DNA of 64,000 nucleotides from Diploptera punctata. Lineage: Eukaryota > Arthropoda > Insecta > Blattodea > Blaberidae. Position 1 is the stretch's first letter. Each line of letters begins with the position of its first letter. Below the pieces are notes generated by a model. It was not told where the DNA came from, ran no database searches, and was given only the letters and a program-made list of their open reading frames with translations. The stretch covers positions 310,001-374,000 of the forward strand of contig JASPKZ010002333.1 of the NCBI GenBank assembly GCA_030220185.1, read 5' to 3'. Of the stretch, positions 43,563 through 54,969 are shown piece after piece. A program made the position numbers and the translations under genes.

Positions 43563-43905
43563 TGGTTGTCAAATTAGTCATTTAACCACAGAACGCTCAA
43601 GTGGTCGGATCATTTAAAATCACAGTATTTGTCGTCTCTCCGATACCAGCCTCACAATAAATCACAAGTGGCAACATGTAACGAGAAGGGCAAGGAAGGG
43701 ACAGCTCATTCCTAGACATAACCCCAAAAGTAACAGGGTTGTCAAGTTAGTCATTTAGCCACTCACTGCGCAGAAAGTCGGATCATTAAAATACATAGTA
43801 TTTGTCAGCTCTCTACCTGCTAATCAAACAACATAATACAGAGGGCAGGAAGTGGCAACATACTAAAGAAGAGAAAGAGAAAGGCAGCATGTTAATTAAG
43901 ATATT
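43563..43905 (+). repeat. Two diverged tandem units of about 172 bases
   Basis: GGTTGTCAAATTAGTCATTT with its following 150 bases repeats from about 43736 (GGTTGTCAAGTTAGTCATTT) to the shared end AGGCAGC or GGGACAGC. They lie upstream of the Sailor gene and may belong to its end region. Confidence 0.65.
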
Positions 43906-43949
43906 TTCCACCTGCACAAAACACGTAGATTCTTCTATTTCTTCAGTTT

Positions 43950-44670
43950 TAAATTTTAGGGAAATTAGCCTTTTTTAAAAATATTTAACTTATTTCTGTT
44001 GGGATACTTAAGAGATAATGAAATAACATCGAAGGAAACCAATCTGTCATTAGGTTCTATTGACATGTGACTTAATTCTTCTATCAATTTTAAAGAATTT
44101 TCAACATTTCTGTGGTCAAATTGTTGGAAGTCGTTACATTTCTTTGTGAGCCATTTTGTTACGTGATAACATGGAGAGCCAATATTACTAACAATAGGTC
44201 TCATCCTCTCTCCATCTTTGTGAAATTTAGGGACACCACGTCATTTTGGATTTTGTGGGTTAGATACTTTTAGTTTGTAAATGTCTTGTTTTTTAAGAGA
44301 ATGTTTTAATTTCTTTAAAGTATTGTCTAAAGTTTTTATTGTTTTTGGGAGTGGATCTGTTTTTGTTTCTTCATACTCTTTTGTATTTAACAGATTGTTC
44401 ATTCTATTAACACAATCGGATTGTTCCAGAATAACTTTTATTCCTTTGTCAGCTTTGGAAATCATTAAATTTTTGTGGTTTATCCTTTTTAAAGTATCCA
44501 TGTTCTTTACTGCCAGATTATTTTTTGAGATGTATCTCAAAATTGAGATTATATCTTCCAAATCTCCCACTATAATTTTAATTAAATGTACATTTGTACT
44601 TCGTAAGTTTGAAGTTTGTTTTAGAACTATTGTTTGCTCTGACGCTACACTGCACTTCACTATCTTCTTG
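43950..44670 (-). pseudogene. Penelope-like element, N-terminal half
   Basis: Minus frames: NLMISKADKGIKVILEQSDC, YEETKTDPLPKTIKTLDNTL, then after a TGA near 44241 VPKFHKDGERMRPIVSNIGS, YHVTKWLTKKCNDFQQFDHR, EPNDRLVSFDVISLSLKYPN. This is the part from the N-terminal domain to RT motif A; it ends at about 43965. The rest is missing. With 36110-36404 and 40470-41210 it covers different thirds of the protein. Confidence 0.8.
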
Positions 44671-44916
44671 CTTCAATTGAATCCATAACCCTTTTCTTCG
44701 CAAACTTCCATTTAGTTTTTGAAAATTTTTATTTCGCTGAAATTAGCACTAAAAGACCATAGAAAAAGAGGTTTTAATGAGAAATAGACATATTTTATGT
44801 TTTATCATTGTTTATTGAGTTGTATCTAAATGGATACAATTTGCATTAGTGCACCATACCTTCACCATATATTCTAGTACTAAATTTTAAGAAGTTTACC
44901 TTCAAAAATTTAGTAG

Positions 44917-45387
44917 AATATTATAAATACAACTGGGCCTAACTGCAGATATCATAAAAAAATGGCAAAAAAGATGGAAGCAGAGGCGATATATACTTAT
45001 GTTTTATACCGGACGGTAGAGGAAAAATAATCAACGTTGGAAACTCTAATAAAAACCATAACCGAATTTAGGGAAAGGCTTTAAGAGATAAAAAATGGGA
45101 AAAAATTAAGGAAATATTAAAAGATCTGGAAGTTGCAAAAACAGCTCAGGTCTTGGGAAAAACATATTTTTCAAGCTATTAGGACATAATTACGAAAATA
45201 CCAGGAATATGGCACCTTTTGAATAACACATTATATAAGGAGACAAACAACTTATATAATCTACACCTAACAAAACCAAATGATTACCCCATATTAAGAA
45301 ATAATGGCTATGACCGCCACGGGCTCTCGCTGGAAGGGGAAAAATGACGGAATAAATACCCGAGATTTTGAGACTAAAAGTTAGACT
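44917..45387 (+). repeat. Repeat R, copy 2
   Basis: About 470 bases from GAATATTATAAATACAACTG to GACTAAAAGTTAGACTGAGG, nearly identical to 46365-46840. The pair flanks the T1-type internal segment and looks like a recent direct duplication 1447 bases apart. Confidence 0.8.
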
Positions 45388-45859
45388 GAGGGTAACGTAA
45401 AAAGGGACTCACCTGGAACTTATGGAAGAGGTCCCGAAGGGACATGTGGTCCCACCCAGCATGGCGCTCTAACGGAGACTAACAGTATACGTGTTAACAA
45501 GAAGAGTCGATAGGGAAGGGGGATAGGCAACATTACAAAAAAAAATCCCGGGCAGGGCTTCAAAATTACCAAGGAACATTCTCATATAAACCCCTCACGC
45601 GGCAAACAACGTAAAAATCGAAATTAAGGATTTTTTTTTTCTTTTCTTCCCTTCTTCTATATGATAACAGTAACGTAAGACAACGACAGATATAAACTAT
45701 CACGGGACATAGGCAAGCATAATAATTAATTTCAGAAGGAGACGAGCCCTTTTCTCTAGTAATTGTGATGCCCCGCCATTAGGAATGCCATCTTTCACTT
45801 TCATGTTGTTTTATTGATTAATCAAAATTCCGAATACCGGAAAACGATAAAATTTGTGT

Positions 45860-46142
45860 CTAGAATATAAATATATGCCCGCGACGCAGGGCATCTGGAA
45901 GGTTTTCGTCCACCGGCACATGGTCCGGCATAACAAAGCTTCGCCGATCACCATCGACCAACACGGTGGTCACCCACCGGGCAGAATGACGCCGGAGCCG
46001 GACTACCTCCAGCTCCCGGTGATCCGGCAACTCAGCTATTGGCACCAGATTTTCTGCTACACATCAGGAAATTGCACATTAATAATCATATAAATGAATA
46101 AAAATAGCATACCTTATCAGGAAGATACTCACCGGCCGACAT
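45860..46142 (-). CDS. Small spliced gene of the T1 family, copy 2 (68 residues)
   Basis: Exon 1 46133-46142; intron 46057-46132 with GTGAGTAT and GTGTAG ends; exon 2 46056-45860. Spliced length 207 bases. Protein: MSAAENLVPIAELPDHRELE, VVRLRRHSARWVTTVLVDGD, RRSFVMPDHVPVDENLPDAL, then a short unshared end. By eye the two copies agree at about 52 of the first 63 residues, mostly conservative changes, while DNA identity is about 84 percent. That hints at past selection on the protein. Function unknown. Confidence 0.6.
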
Positions 46143-46180
46143 GTTGATATAAAGACAGAGGTCTCATTACGCACGACACC

Positions 46181-46190
46181 CCTTTATATA
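46181..46190 (-). promoter_or_regulatory. TATA box for the T1 small gene, copy 2
   Basis: TATATAAAGG on minus, about 40 bases before the start codon, at the same place as in copy 1. Confidence 0.55.
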
Positions 46191-46364
46191 CACCCTCCAG
46201 AGAAGACATGACGTAGGCATGTTAAACACAGATGACTAATTTTATGGGTAGTCTTACTGGCGGACATGCGAATTCCAAAATTTTGGAAATTCGACCTTAA
46301 GATATTATATGATAGAGAATAACCGACGGTTTTGCAAACCTATGGTTATGTCTCGGGGGGGGGA

Positions 46365-46910
46365 GGAATATTATAAATACAACTGGGCCTAACTGCAGAT
46401 ATCATAAAAAAATGGCAAAAAAGATGGAAGCAGAGGCGATATATACTTATGTTTTATACCGGACGGTAGAGGAAAAATAATCAACGTTGGAAACTCTAAT
46501 AAAAACCATAACCGAATTTAGGGAAAGGCTTTAAGAGATAAAAAACGGGAAAAAATTAAGGAAATATTAAAAGATCTGGAAGTTGCAAAAACTGCTCAGG
46601 TCTTGGGAAAAACATATTTTTCAAGCTATTAGGACATAATTACGAAAATACCAGGAATATGGCACCTTTTGAATAACACATTATATAAGGAGACAAACAA
46701 CTTATATAATCTACACCTAACAAAACCAAATGATTACCCCATATTAAGAAATAATGGCTATGACCGCCACGGGCTCTCGCTGGAAGGGGAAAAATGACGG
46801 AATAAATACCCGAGATTTTGAGACTAAAAGTTAAGACTGAGGTCAGCTTTTGGAACGATCTAAGACGGACATGGTTTCGAATCTCGACGTGTGTGAGTAT
46901 ATTTGCAATT
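46365..46910 (+). repeat. Repeat R, copy 3
   Basis: Joins directly to the right side of the T1 internal segment. Past 46840 it continues with AGACGGACATGGTTTCGAATCTCG, shared with R copy 1 at about 39895-39920 but not with copy 2. Confidence 0.75.
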
Positions 46911-47454
46911 AATATAAGTTCCTGGTTGAATGATTAACTTTATTCAACTTTAATATAGTTGAATAAATTAAGATTCTATCAAAATATACTTTGAATAAAT
47001 CGCTTTGAATTAACTTGGAATAAAGAGGTTTTAAGAATAATATAGTTTGAAAACTTTAAGTAAATATCTAGGATTTTATCTGGAGTCGAAGGAAGGACTC
47101 CAAACTTTACGACGACATACGTCGTGTTTCTGAGTTCTCTCGTCTCTTACCGTATCTGTTCAATAAATTTAGCGTCATAAAATAAATACTATTGCTTTGT
47201 ATATAAAACTATAATTACGTGTATTTTTATGTATAAATTATTTCAGTTAAGTGTTCTAATATATATTTGTGAAAATAAAGTTGGTATCGTTGGGAGATGT
47301 GTGGAGTTTGTAACGGTACAAGCTTTCCTTTTCCATAAATAGAAGCTGACCTTGAAGGCCACCCTAACCTTGTTAACAAATAACCGTCTTCCACAGGCAG
47401 ACTGGCGTCAGCTGGATTGCTATTACTTTAAAACCATTGCCCTTTCAAGCTCAT
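46911..47454. other. T1-family flank, no gene
   Basis: AT-rich sequence between repeat R and the T1-type end. A weak match of TGTGGAGTTTGTAACGG (47300) to 39957-39973 suggests it belongs to the same element. Confidence 0.4.
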
Positions 47455-47490
47455 CTCGCTACCTTATAATCGGTCCTATAAAGGTTATAA
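47455..47490. repeat. T1-type terminal repeat
   Basis: CTCGCTACCTTATAATCGGT then CCTATAAAGGTTATAA resembles the right end of T1 (35938-35972). The matching left end was not found. Confidence 0.5.
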
Positions 47491-47584
47491 TATATAACAA
47501 CATTTATTGCCTTAAAAAGACAACATTAATAAAATTGTACATTATAAATAAAAAAAAAATTCATTGGATGTGAAACAAAAGAAA

Positions 47585-48125
47585 ACAGTTCCTTTTGTCT
47601 GTCAGACACAATCACACTTCAACATTGTCTGACCATTCTGACAGTATCTACATCTACCCTTTGTCTCATGTGCAGGTAAATGACCAACATCATCATGGCA
47701 CACTTCAGAAGGTCTAGCAGCAACAGGCTTTTGTATCTTAGGGGGAGGTGTCCCTTTTTCTTCTGTAGATGGTCTTCCATGTTTTTTTTTTCCCCCTTTA
47801 TATAGGAGGCTTTTAGCTACATCTATCCTAAATGTTTTCAAGCACATCCCTTTGGTCTTGGTACCATTTTCTTTGTCCATAAGTGACATTTCCCTACTGT
47901 ACAGAAGCCAGCCATTAGCAACACAAATATCCAATACCTGTGAAAATACTAACGGTGTGTTCTCATATTTGTACGATACAGTGCAACAAGAATGTCAGAC
48001 AAATCGACACCATCCATATGCCCATTGTAGTGTTTTACTATTTGTGGGCACCTAACATTAACTTTTTGTTTTACATCTTTACTGTATCTTCTTATTGTAA
48101 AACTCTTAAATTTCTGTACAGCGAT
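47585..48125 (-). pseudogene. piggyBac transposase C-terminal fragment
   Basis: Minus frames: FTIRRYSKDVKQKVNVRCPQ, VKHYNGHMDGVDLSDILVAL, then after a frameshift near 47945 VANGWLLYSREMSLMDKENG, RIDVAKSLLYKGGKKKHGRP, HLPAHETKGRCRYCQNGQ and C-rich end. This is the end of the catalytic core (the MDGVDLSD block) plus the Cys-rich tail. It differs from the piggyBac at 20434. A PLE joins it at about 48128. Confidence 0.85.
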
Positions 48126-48127
48126 TT

Positions 48128-48562
48128 TGATAGGTAGTAACATGGCGACCCTACATTATTAATTATAGGTCTCATTTTGTTTCCAATTTTATGGATTTTG
48201 GGGAGACCATATATTCTTGGATTAGAAGAATTCGGGATTTTCAACTTGAGTTTTTCCTTCTCAGAGATGTTGTGTTTAATTTGTTTTATAGTTTTGTCAA
48301 ATGTTTTAACAGTTTTTGGTAGGGAATCCATTTTTATTCCAAAATTACTATTTTATTCCCCTTATATGCTTTAGAAGAGATTATATTTTTGTCATTTATC
48401 TTTTTTAAAATGGCCATATTTTTATTTGCCAGAATATTTTAGGAGTGCTTTTAATTTCTTCTAAAATTTTTTTGTTTTCTTTTCTAATAATTGCTTTTTC
48501 ATCATTTTCTAAGCTTTCTGTAGCAATTTCGATATTGGCAACAAAATCTTCAAGCATGGTGT
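48128..48562 (-). pseudogene. Penelope-like element, N-terminal fragment
   Basis: Minus: MLEDFVANIEIATESLENDE, KAIIRKENKKILEEIKSTPK, a frame change, SLPKTVKTFDKTIKQIKHNI, IPNSSNPRIYGLPKIHKIGN, KMRPIINNVGSPCYYLSKSL. Cut at both sides: gypsy gag on the 5' side (48563) and piggyBac on the 3' side. An in-frame fusion with gag gives one 96-codon frame (48405-48695). Confidence 0.8.
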
Positions 48563-49182
48563 GCGCTCTCGTGCACCCCTTGGGTGTCTTGAAATTATTC
48601 TCACTGGCGCCACCTGTTTTATGGGAGACACCCGCGTGGCGCATCTTCTCCTCCATGTCTCGGAAGATGCGAGTCGCCTGCACCTCCACCACCATCTTAA
48701 TACCCTTGGCTAAGTAGTTGGGTCACCAACAGTTGCACTGGGTCCCTCATTCACCTGCCCGGGAGATTCCGCTGGCCTGCCATTATCGACCAGTAGGGAT
48801 CTGTCTTTGCCCACATGGCCGCATGTGTGCCCACCGACATCCCGTTATTTTCCCTAGGGTCGTTTGTCAGGTCATGTTCCAGGTCATCATCCACGCTGGA
48901 ACCGGAATGCAGAGTCAGATTGTCAGGTGAACGATCGTCCTCCACTTTCATAGCATAATTCAGCATGTAATCATTCCTGTACATGTTATCCACCATTTTA
49001 TTTATTTTTGCACAATAAATGAACAATACTAAAGGAAACTTCAAACTATTAGATATGATCTCGATTTTGTATGGTAAATCCCATTTCTGAAATATTACAG
49101 AGGACAAATAAAAAAAACTAAGAAAGCACGTGGAAAAGCAAACATCAGACACGTCCGGCTTCTTCAGATGCTGTTAGAAAGC
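48563..49182 (-). pseudogene. Gypsy G1-related gag N-terminus and part of LTR, diverged copy a
   Basis: From 48993 on minus: MVDNMYRNDYMLNYAMKVED, then HSGSSVDDDLEHDLTNDPRE, and further on EVQATRIFRDMEEKMRHAGV. The order and motifs are those of the G1 gag start but much changed. A degraded primer-binding site (TTTCAGAAATGGGATTTACC) lies at about 49080. It ends where copy b begins. Confidence 0.7.
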
Positions 49183-50045
49183 TGCCCTTGGCTAAGTAGT
49201 TGGAAACCACCAGCTGCACTGGGTCCCCTTGAGCCACCTCACTCACCTGCCCAGGAGTTTTTGCTGGCCCATCATTATCGACCACTAGGGATCTATCTTC
49301 GCCCACGTGGCTGCCTGAAACATTAGTGCCCACCTACATCCTGTTATTTTCCTTAGGGTCGTTCACCAGATCATGTTCCAGGTCACCATCCTCGCTGGAC
49401 CCGGAAGGCGGAGTCAGATCATCAGGTGAATGATCATCCTCCACTATTATATCATAATCCAGCATGGATCATCTCTGTACATGTTATCTGCCATTTTATT
49501 TATTTTTGCACAATAAATGAGCAATACTAAAGAATTCATAGTTAAATATGGGAAATAACATTATGAGGTTCTTAATTCGTAAATTAATGAGTAATTTTTT
49601 CACATCATGTCATAGTGTCGTTTGAAAATGAGAGATCCTTCTCTTGTAAACTAGTTCCTGTATTTAAGGAAACATGAAATATGAGGTAAGATGTGAAAAA
49701 ATTACTCATTAATTTACAAATACTAAAGAAAACTGCAAACTACTAGATACACCCATGATTTTTTATGGTAAAACCCGCTTCTGAAATATTATAGAGGACA
49801 AGTAAAAAAAAAACTAAGAAAGCACATGGAAAAGCAAATACCAATTACATGCGGCTTATTCTCCAGATGCTGTTAGAAAGCTGCTTGATGGCTTCTCCCT
49901 TTTTCTGCTACTTCTGGCAGTGCTGCCAACCTGCAGCTGCCAACTACCCCTGACACCTGGTGGGTAGCATCTTGCGCTCACTGGGATCAAGCCTGCCATC
50001 TGTCGCGCGACCATGCATACTAGCTGGAGCCCCCAGTACTGCTCT
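49183..50045 (-). pseudogene. Gypsy G1-related gag N-terminus and LTR, diverged copy b
   Basis: A tandem second copy: gag start region 49183-49490 (SHVGEDRSLVVDNDGPAKTP), then TTTCAGAAGCGGGTTTTACC at about 49760 and an LTR-like block 49850-50045 with TGACACCTGGTGGGTAGC. A 185-base PLE foldback is inserted at 49534-49718. Confidence 0.7.
49534..49718. mobile_element. Foldback of PLE ends, family D-like, with target duplication
   Basis: AAATTAATGAGTAATTTTTTC near the left (49574) is the reverse complement of the right end (to about 49716). The centre holds a hairpin fold like family D: GAGAGA/TCTCTT stem II and palindrome ACTAGT. The 11-bp target AATACTAAAGA flanks it (49523-49533, 49719-49729). 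The left extension (TTATGAGGTTCTTAATTC) is shared with 11995-12254. Confidence 0.8.
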
Positions 50046-50628
50046 CTGTTTAGAATATATATATGTTCTACAGATATTTAATCACATACCGCTACTATTT
50101 CCTTTATTTCAATTTTTGTAACATACTCCACAGATCTGCACATGCTCATGGCAAACAGTTCCTAGGAATACAATATTCACTTACCGCTCTTATTTATGGC
50201 TTCACCAAGTTCTTGCCACAATAAATCTTTTTTTTATAAATATTTCTGTGCTCCATCATGCTCATCATACAAAACTCAATGATTTAAAATGAAACTAATT
50301 AAAATTTCATCATTAAATTTGCTGAAATTACAAACCAAGTGCTCTTTTACCGAGAGTTTGCCATGAAATCTTTGTTTGGTTTTAGCAATGAATACAGATA
50401 ATAGCTTCTGTATTCTATGAATGCGCTGACAAATTGTGTCTGGAATTCAAGTGATTCAAATACACGACACGTCATGTCAGCGTAAAATTCTCACACACCA
50501 CCACTTTGCATTGTAGAGAAGCAACATCCATTCAAAAACACGGGGAGCAATTACAACCACGGTTTGCGCTGGCATGTTGCTCGTAGATAAACCACAGCTT
50601 TAGAATTAATCCCTCTCATTGGTTTCCT
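50046..50628. other. No feature seen
   Basis: Sequence between LTR-like blocks. No coding frame or known repeat. Confidence 0.4.
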
Positions 50629-50990
50629 TTTTTTTTTTTTTTTGCCACTTCCTGCAGTGCTGCCAACCTGCCCTATCACCTAGTGGGCAGACTCCTGCAC
50701 TCACTGGTATCCAGCATGTCATCTGTTGACAAGCAATGCATACTAGCTGAGTCCCAGTGCTGCTTCCTGGTGCCTGCTAACACTGCTTACAAATTTTTGC
50801 ATCTGCTTTCTTCAGCCGCCAATCCCAGAATGATTGTCCCCGATGGCTTCCTTTCACCAGCCACTTACTTCAATGCTGCCAATCTGTCCTGCCATGTGAT
50901 GGGCAGATTCCTGCAAGCAATTTGTTGACAAGTCATACATAGCTGGAGTCCCATTGCTGCTCCTTGCTAATAACACTGCTTACAACGTAT
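50629..50990 (-). repeat. Two decayed gypsy G1-type LTR copies in tandem
   Basis: 50629-50800 and 50840-50990 each contain worn forms of the LTR landmarks: CAGTGCTGCCAACCTGCC, a GGGCAGA-CTCCTGCA stretch, TAGCTGAGTCCCAGTGCTGC and AACACTGCTTACAA. Confidence 0.6.
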
Positions 50991-52435
50991 TTTTCTATAC
51001 ACATTTGAGCAGGCCATACCATCTCTTCATCAGATCTTCCCTGATAGAAATACCAGAGCCCTTTGTTTTTTATTTCTAAATACCTCACTTAATTTTTATA
51101 GCTGACAAATTTCACTATGACTGGTCACGTTTTGTCACTGGTCGGGACTCTTCTAATGTGGTGACTTCTTTTAGGTAAAATTTTATCACTCACCTAAATG
51201 AATGTATCTCACAATGTGAATTCTTAAAATAAGTAATGGTGAATTCTGTCTCGCCAATTATCTTCACAACATCGATCATAAAGGATTTATAGTTGCGTAG
51301 GGAGTGGTTCATACTCTGATGTTAGGTTCCATATAAGAAAGGGATAAATGGGCGGTTGGTAAGGATTAATGCTCCAGACTAACTGGGTATTTAGGTTCAG
51401 GAAGCTGGACTCTTGTTCTTAGGTCACAAGTGATGAACTGGTGGCATATGAAATGACTTTTATTTAGTATAAATACACGCACAGTTCTTTTATTGATATT
51501 ATTGAGTACACGTCACTGCGGACACTATTGTGGGTTCTATGATGGCCGATGGCTGAGGTATACACATTGGCTGTTCAATGCCGCGCTTAATCAAATTACT
51601 ATTATTGCTCCCACGAATATGCTTTTTTTATCACCTTATCAGTATTAGTTAATGGTAATTACTTTTGCTCAAACATATTATAGTTGGTCACCGTTATACT
51701 TAGGTTGTGTGGTCGGGAGTTTAATTATGCGGTTCGTGATGTATATTTTTAGTCCACATCATGTCGATTTCTAATACAATAACTAGGCTCCCCTGACGGA
51801 GCATTTAAGTCATTCCGTGACCAGGACTTATAAACTTGTCTTGTTCCAAACATAATTTTACCTAGCACAAAAACTCGGTATATACCCATTCCAAGAGGCG
51901 GTCCTTGAACCCCTTACACATCATGTTACAAACATTGTTATTAGCCTAACAATTCATAGTGGTGGTTTTATTATTTCTCCCCCCCTCGTCATCTAATATT
52001 TTTGTAAGTATTTATTTTTTTTCTCCCCCTCTGGTCCGATATGATGCTCCCAAATATAGTTAATTTACCGCTGGGGATTTTCCTCGCTTAGCATCACCTA
52101 GCTGAGGCATGGGGTTGGGTTCCTGTAATTGTCAGTTTGTTTATGCTTTTACCAGATAAACAAGCCATCCAAGTGTTTTCTGGAGAATCCCAAACTCAAA
52201 ATACAAAGGCTGCTTCTTTTGTGTTGTGTTTCGGATTATTCATTGTTATGAGCTCTCTAATAATACCCTGCACTTGTAAGCCAGTATTACAAAAAAACAT
52301 GTAAGATTTTTCTGTTTTGTCAAATGGTGGACTTTTACCAGTCTACAAAGAAACAAGGGTTTCAGTAATATTCCCTAGCTTAATTTATTAGTAGGATGCC
52401 TTTATAGTAATTTGATATATTGTTTATTTTTTATT
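50991..52435. other. No gene recognised
   Basis: Mixed AT-rich sequence. No coding frame above about 60 codons and no recognised element. Confidence 0.4.
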
Positions 52436-52439
52436 ATTT

Positions 52440-54966
52440 CACTCACCTCATACTTCATAATTCATAGCAGACCCAGGGTTTCTTCACATCTTTTGTGACA
52501 TTCTCAATGCTGTGTCACGTTCACAACTGACGTCCAACGGCCTTCTATCCTCCAGACTGACCTCCGCGCCATCTGGTGGCCGACCAAAGAATTTCCAAAT
52601 CAGTCCTCTCTCCTTATAACTGGGTATTTCAAAATTCATAGTTGTATGTAAATTTTTTCCCAAATTCTCAGTTCCTTCGGTTTTTCCAATTGTATAAGTA
52701 ATTTTGTTTTGGTTTCTATTCCATGTTTTTCTGACCAGGCATGTGCGGCTATTGCAGATTTTTCAGTTTCTCCATTTTTGACATTTCTGAGGTGTTCTTT
52801 TAATCTTGTATTTAGATTCCTTTTTGTTTTTCCTATGTATATCTTTTCACAATCTTTACAATTAATTTGATAAATTCCCGATTTTTTGCAGTCTTCAATC
52901 TTTTCATTTTTGTTGGTTTTTATTAAATTACCTAAGTTGTAATCATTTTTCGGTGCTAATTTAATGTTGAATATGTTGAAAATTTTTTGAAACTTGTCAA
53001 ATACTAAAGGATGGTATGTGAACTTCTTGAATTTTTTGCCTATATTTTTATCTGTCTGAAGAGTACTTTCATTAATGATTTTTTGTTCTTTGAATTTATT
53101 TATTTTCTTGTGTATCATCTTCTCTTGAAAACCATTATCCTTCACAATTTTTACGATGTGTCCCGTCTCTTTATTGTAATTTTCTTTGCTCATGGGGACA
53201 TTCACAAGTCTATGTGTTAAACTATTAAATACTGCCTGTTTGTGTGAAAAATGGTTAAATCCAGTAGCTTTTATATAATTGTCGATGTGAGTTTCTTTTC
53301 TGTAGATTCCAAATTCTATTTTCTTTTTTTCTTCATTCCTAATCAATTTAAGGTCTAAAAATGGTATTTCATGATTATTTTCTATTTCCATTGTAAATTT
53401 GATTGTTTTATTTTGAATATTTAACAGTTTAATGGCATCTTCTAACTGTTTCTGTTTTACTATTGCTATGATATCTACATATCTCCAAAATTTAAACATC
53501 AAAGGATGTGCTTTGGTTACATGACATTCAAAGTTCCCCATAAACATGTTTGCTAAGAATGGTGATAATGGATTTCCCATTGCAAGTCCTGATTTTTGTC
53601 TAAAGTATTTTCCTCGAAAGGTGAAGAACATTTGATTTAAGCATAATTTTGTTAGTTTTATGTATTCTTTAACGCTATCATCATCTAATTTGTTTTCTTT
53701 CAACCATTTTTCTAAAATTTTCAAAGTTGTGTCAGTCGGGATGTTTGTGAACAATGAAGTAACGTCAAATGAGACCAATCTTTCTGAAGGTTCTATTTCT
53801 ACATTTTCTAATTTCTCAACTAATTGGTAAGAATTTTCTACTGCTAAATTTTCAAATTTTTCCATACCTTTAAATTTATTGCTAAGCCATTTTGATATGT
53901 TATATGTCGGTGAGTTGATATTGTTGATGATAGGTCTCATTTTCTTTCCGTCTTGTGGATTTTAGGAAGACCATGAATGTTGGGGTTTCTGGGATTTGGT
54001 ATTTTTAATTTAAACTTTTCCTTTTGTGTCATAATTTTTTTTATTGATTTTAGGCTGGTTTCAACTTCTTTAATTGTTTTTGCGAGAAGATTTGTTTTAA
54101 TTTCTTCATATTCTTCTGCCTTTAATAAATTCTCCATCCTATCATTATAATCTTCTTTATCCAAAATTACCAAATTATTCCCTTTGTCTGACTTTGAAAC
54201 ACAACATTTTTATTGTTAATGTTTCTTTCTTACTTTCTTTATATTTGTTTTGCATATGTTTCCTGTTTTTTGTTGTTTTTAATTTTTTCAATAACTTCCC
54301 CACATTCTTTTCTGATTATTGTTTGTTCTTCATAATTCATGTCATCTATAGCAATTTCAACATCAGCTATGTAATCTTCTAAATTGTTAGAGTAACTAAT
54401 GCATGTTTTCAATCCCTTGTCCAAAATAGATATTTCTTCTTTTGTAAAGTTTTCAGATGATAGGTTAATTACATTCTTCTCATTTTCTTTATCCCCCCTA
54501 ATTTAGTGGTTATACTTTTTGTACTTTTATTTTTCTTCAATTTTTTTAACTCAGGTTTTAAATTAATTATCTTTTTCTTTTGTGCATCCATTTTTTTCTT
54601 CATTTTGAGGTTCAATTGGTTGTAGAAGTTTTTTTCTAGGTTATCCCAAACTATTTGTCCTAAACTGCTGGTTAATTTTAGATGTAAAAAGTACAGTTCT
54701 ACGTCTATTTTACTTATAGTTGTGTAATGTTTGATTTTTTCCAAATCGAGAGTTTTCTTTTCTAAAATTTTTTGGTGTTGGTTATTGTTGTTTTTAACCA
54801 TTTTCCGGACAAATTTTGGAGTGATATTCTTTTCTAAACATTTGTTAATGAATTTGATATCTGCAGCTCTTTTGTTTCTAATTTCTTTTAATTTCAAGTA
54901 TCTTTTAATTTCTATCTTAGTTTTCAAAAAATATTCGTTGAAATGTTGTATGTTTGAAGCTGCCAT
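52440..54966 (-). pseudogene. Penelope-like element, family F, near full length
   Basis: The longest PLE. From 54966: MAASNIQHFNEYFLKTKIEI and a Lys-rich coiled region; LEDYIADVEIAIDDMNYEEQ; IHGLPKIHK; then the 434-codon frame 53940-52636 with MRPIINNINSPTYNISKWLS, RLVSFDVTSLFTNIPTD (motif A), SGLAMGNPLSPFLANMFMGN (motif B), RYVDIIAIV where YVDD is expected, a long linker and GIY-YIG (GIYQINCKDCEKIYIGKTKR). After a slip in an A run near 52650 the frame goes on with MNFEIPSYKERG, a PPDGAEV unit, and stops at TGA inside the hammerhead-like fold. Breaks near 54470, 54230, 53940 and 52650 plus the lost Asp make it dead. Confidence 0.9.
52463..52517 (-). ncRNA. Hammerhead-like fold, PLE family F (copy F1)
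   Basis: Minus: CAGCA, TTGAGAA, stem II TCACA/TGTGA with loop AAAGA, GAAA, stem III ACCC-T-GGGT, C at the cleavage position, TGCTATG. Only the core (CTGANGA expected) departs from the rule, at two positions. The PLE stop codon lies in stem II, directly before GAAA. Confidence 0.5.
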
Positions 54967-54969
54967 CTT

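Larger units (their letters stand above)
45388..46364 (-). mobile_element. Internal segment of the T1 family, copy 2
   Basis: From about 45480 the sequence follows 35025-35930 closely (GGATAGGCAACATTACAAAA, GGGCAGGGCTTCAAAATTAC, the small gene, the G run at 46350). It has no inverted repeats of its own: it lies between two R copies, and a T1-type end follows only at 47455-47490. Confidence 0.7.

Noticed and set aside
43490..43905. Inverted ends of the Sailor element
   Set aside because: The tandem units at 43563-43905 do not match the sequence left of 41379 as an inverted repeat, so I could not place the ends.
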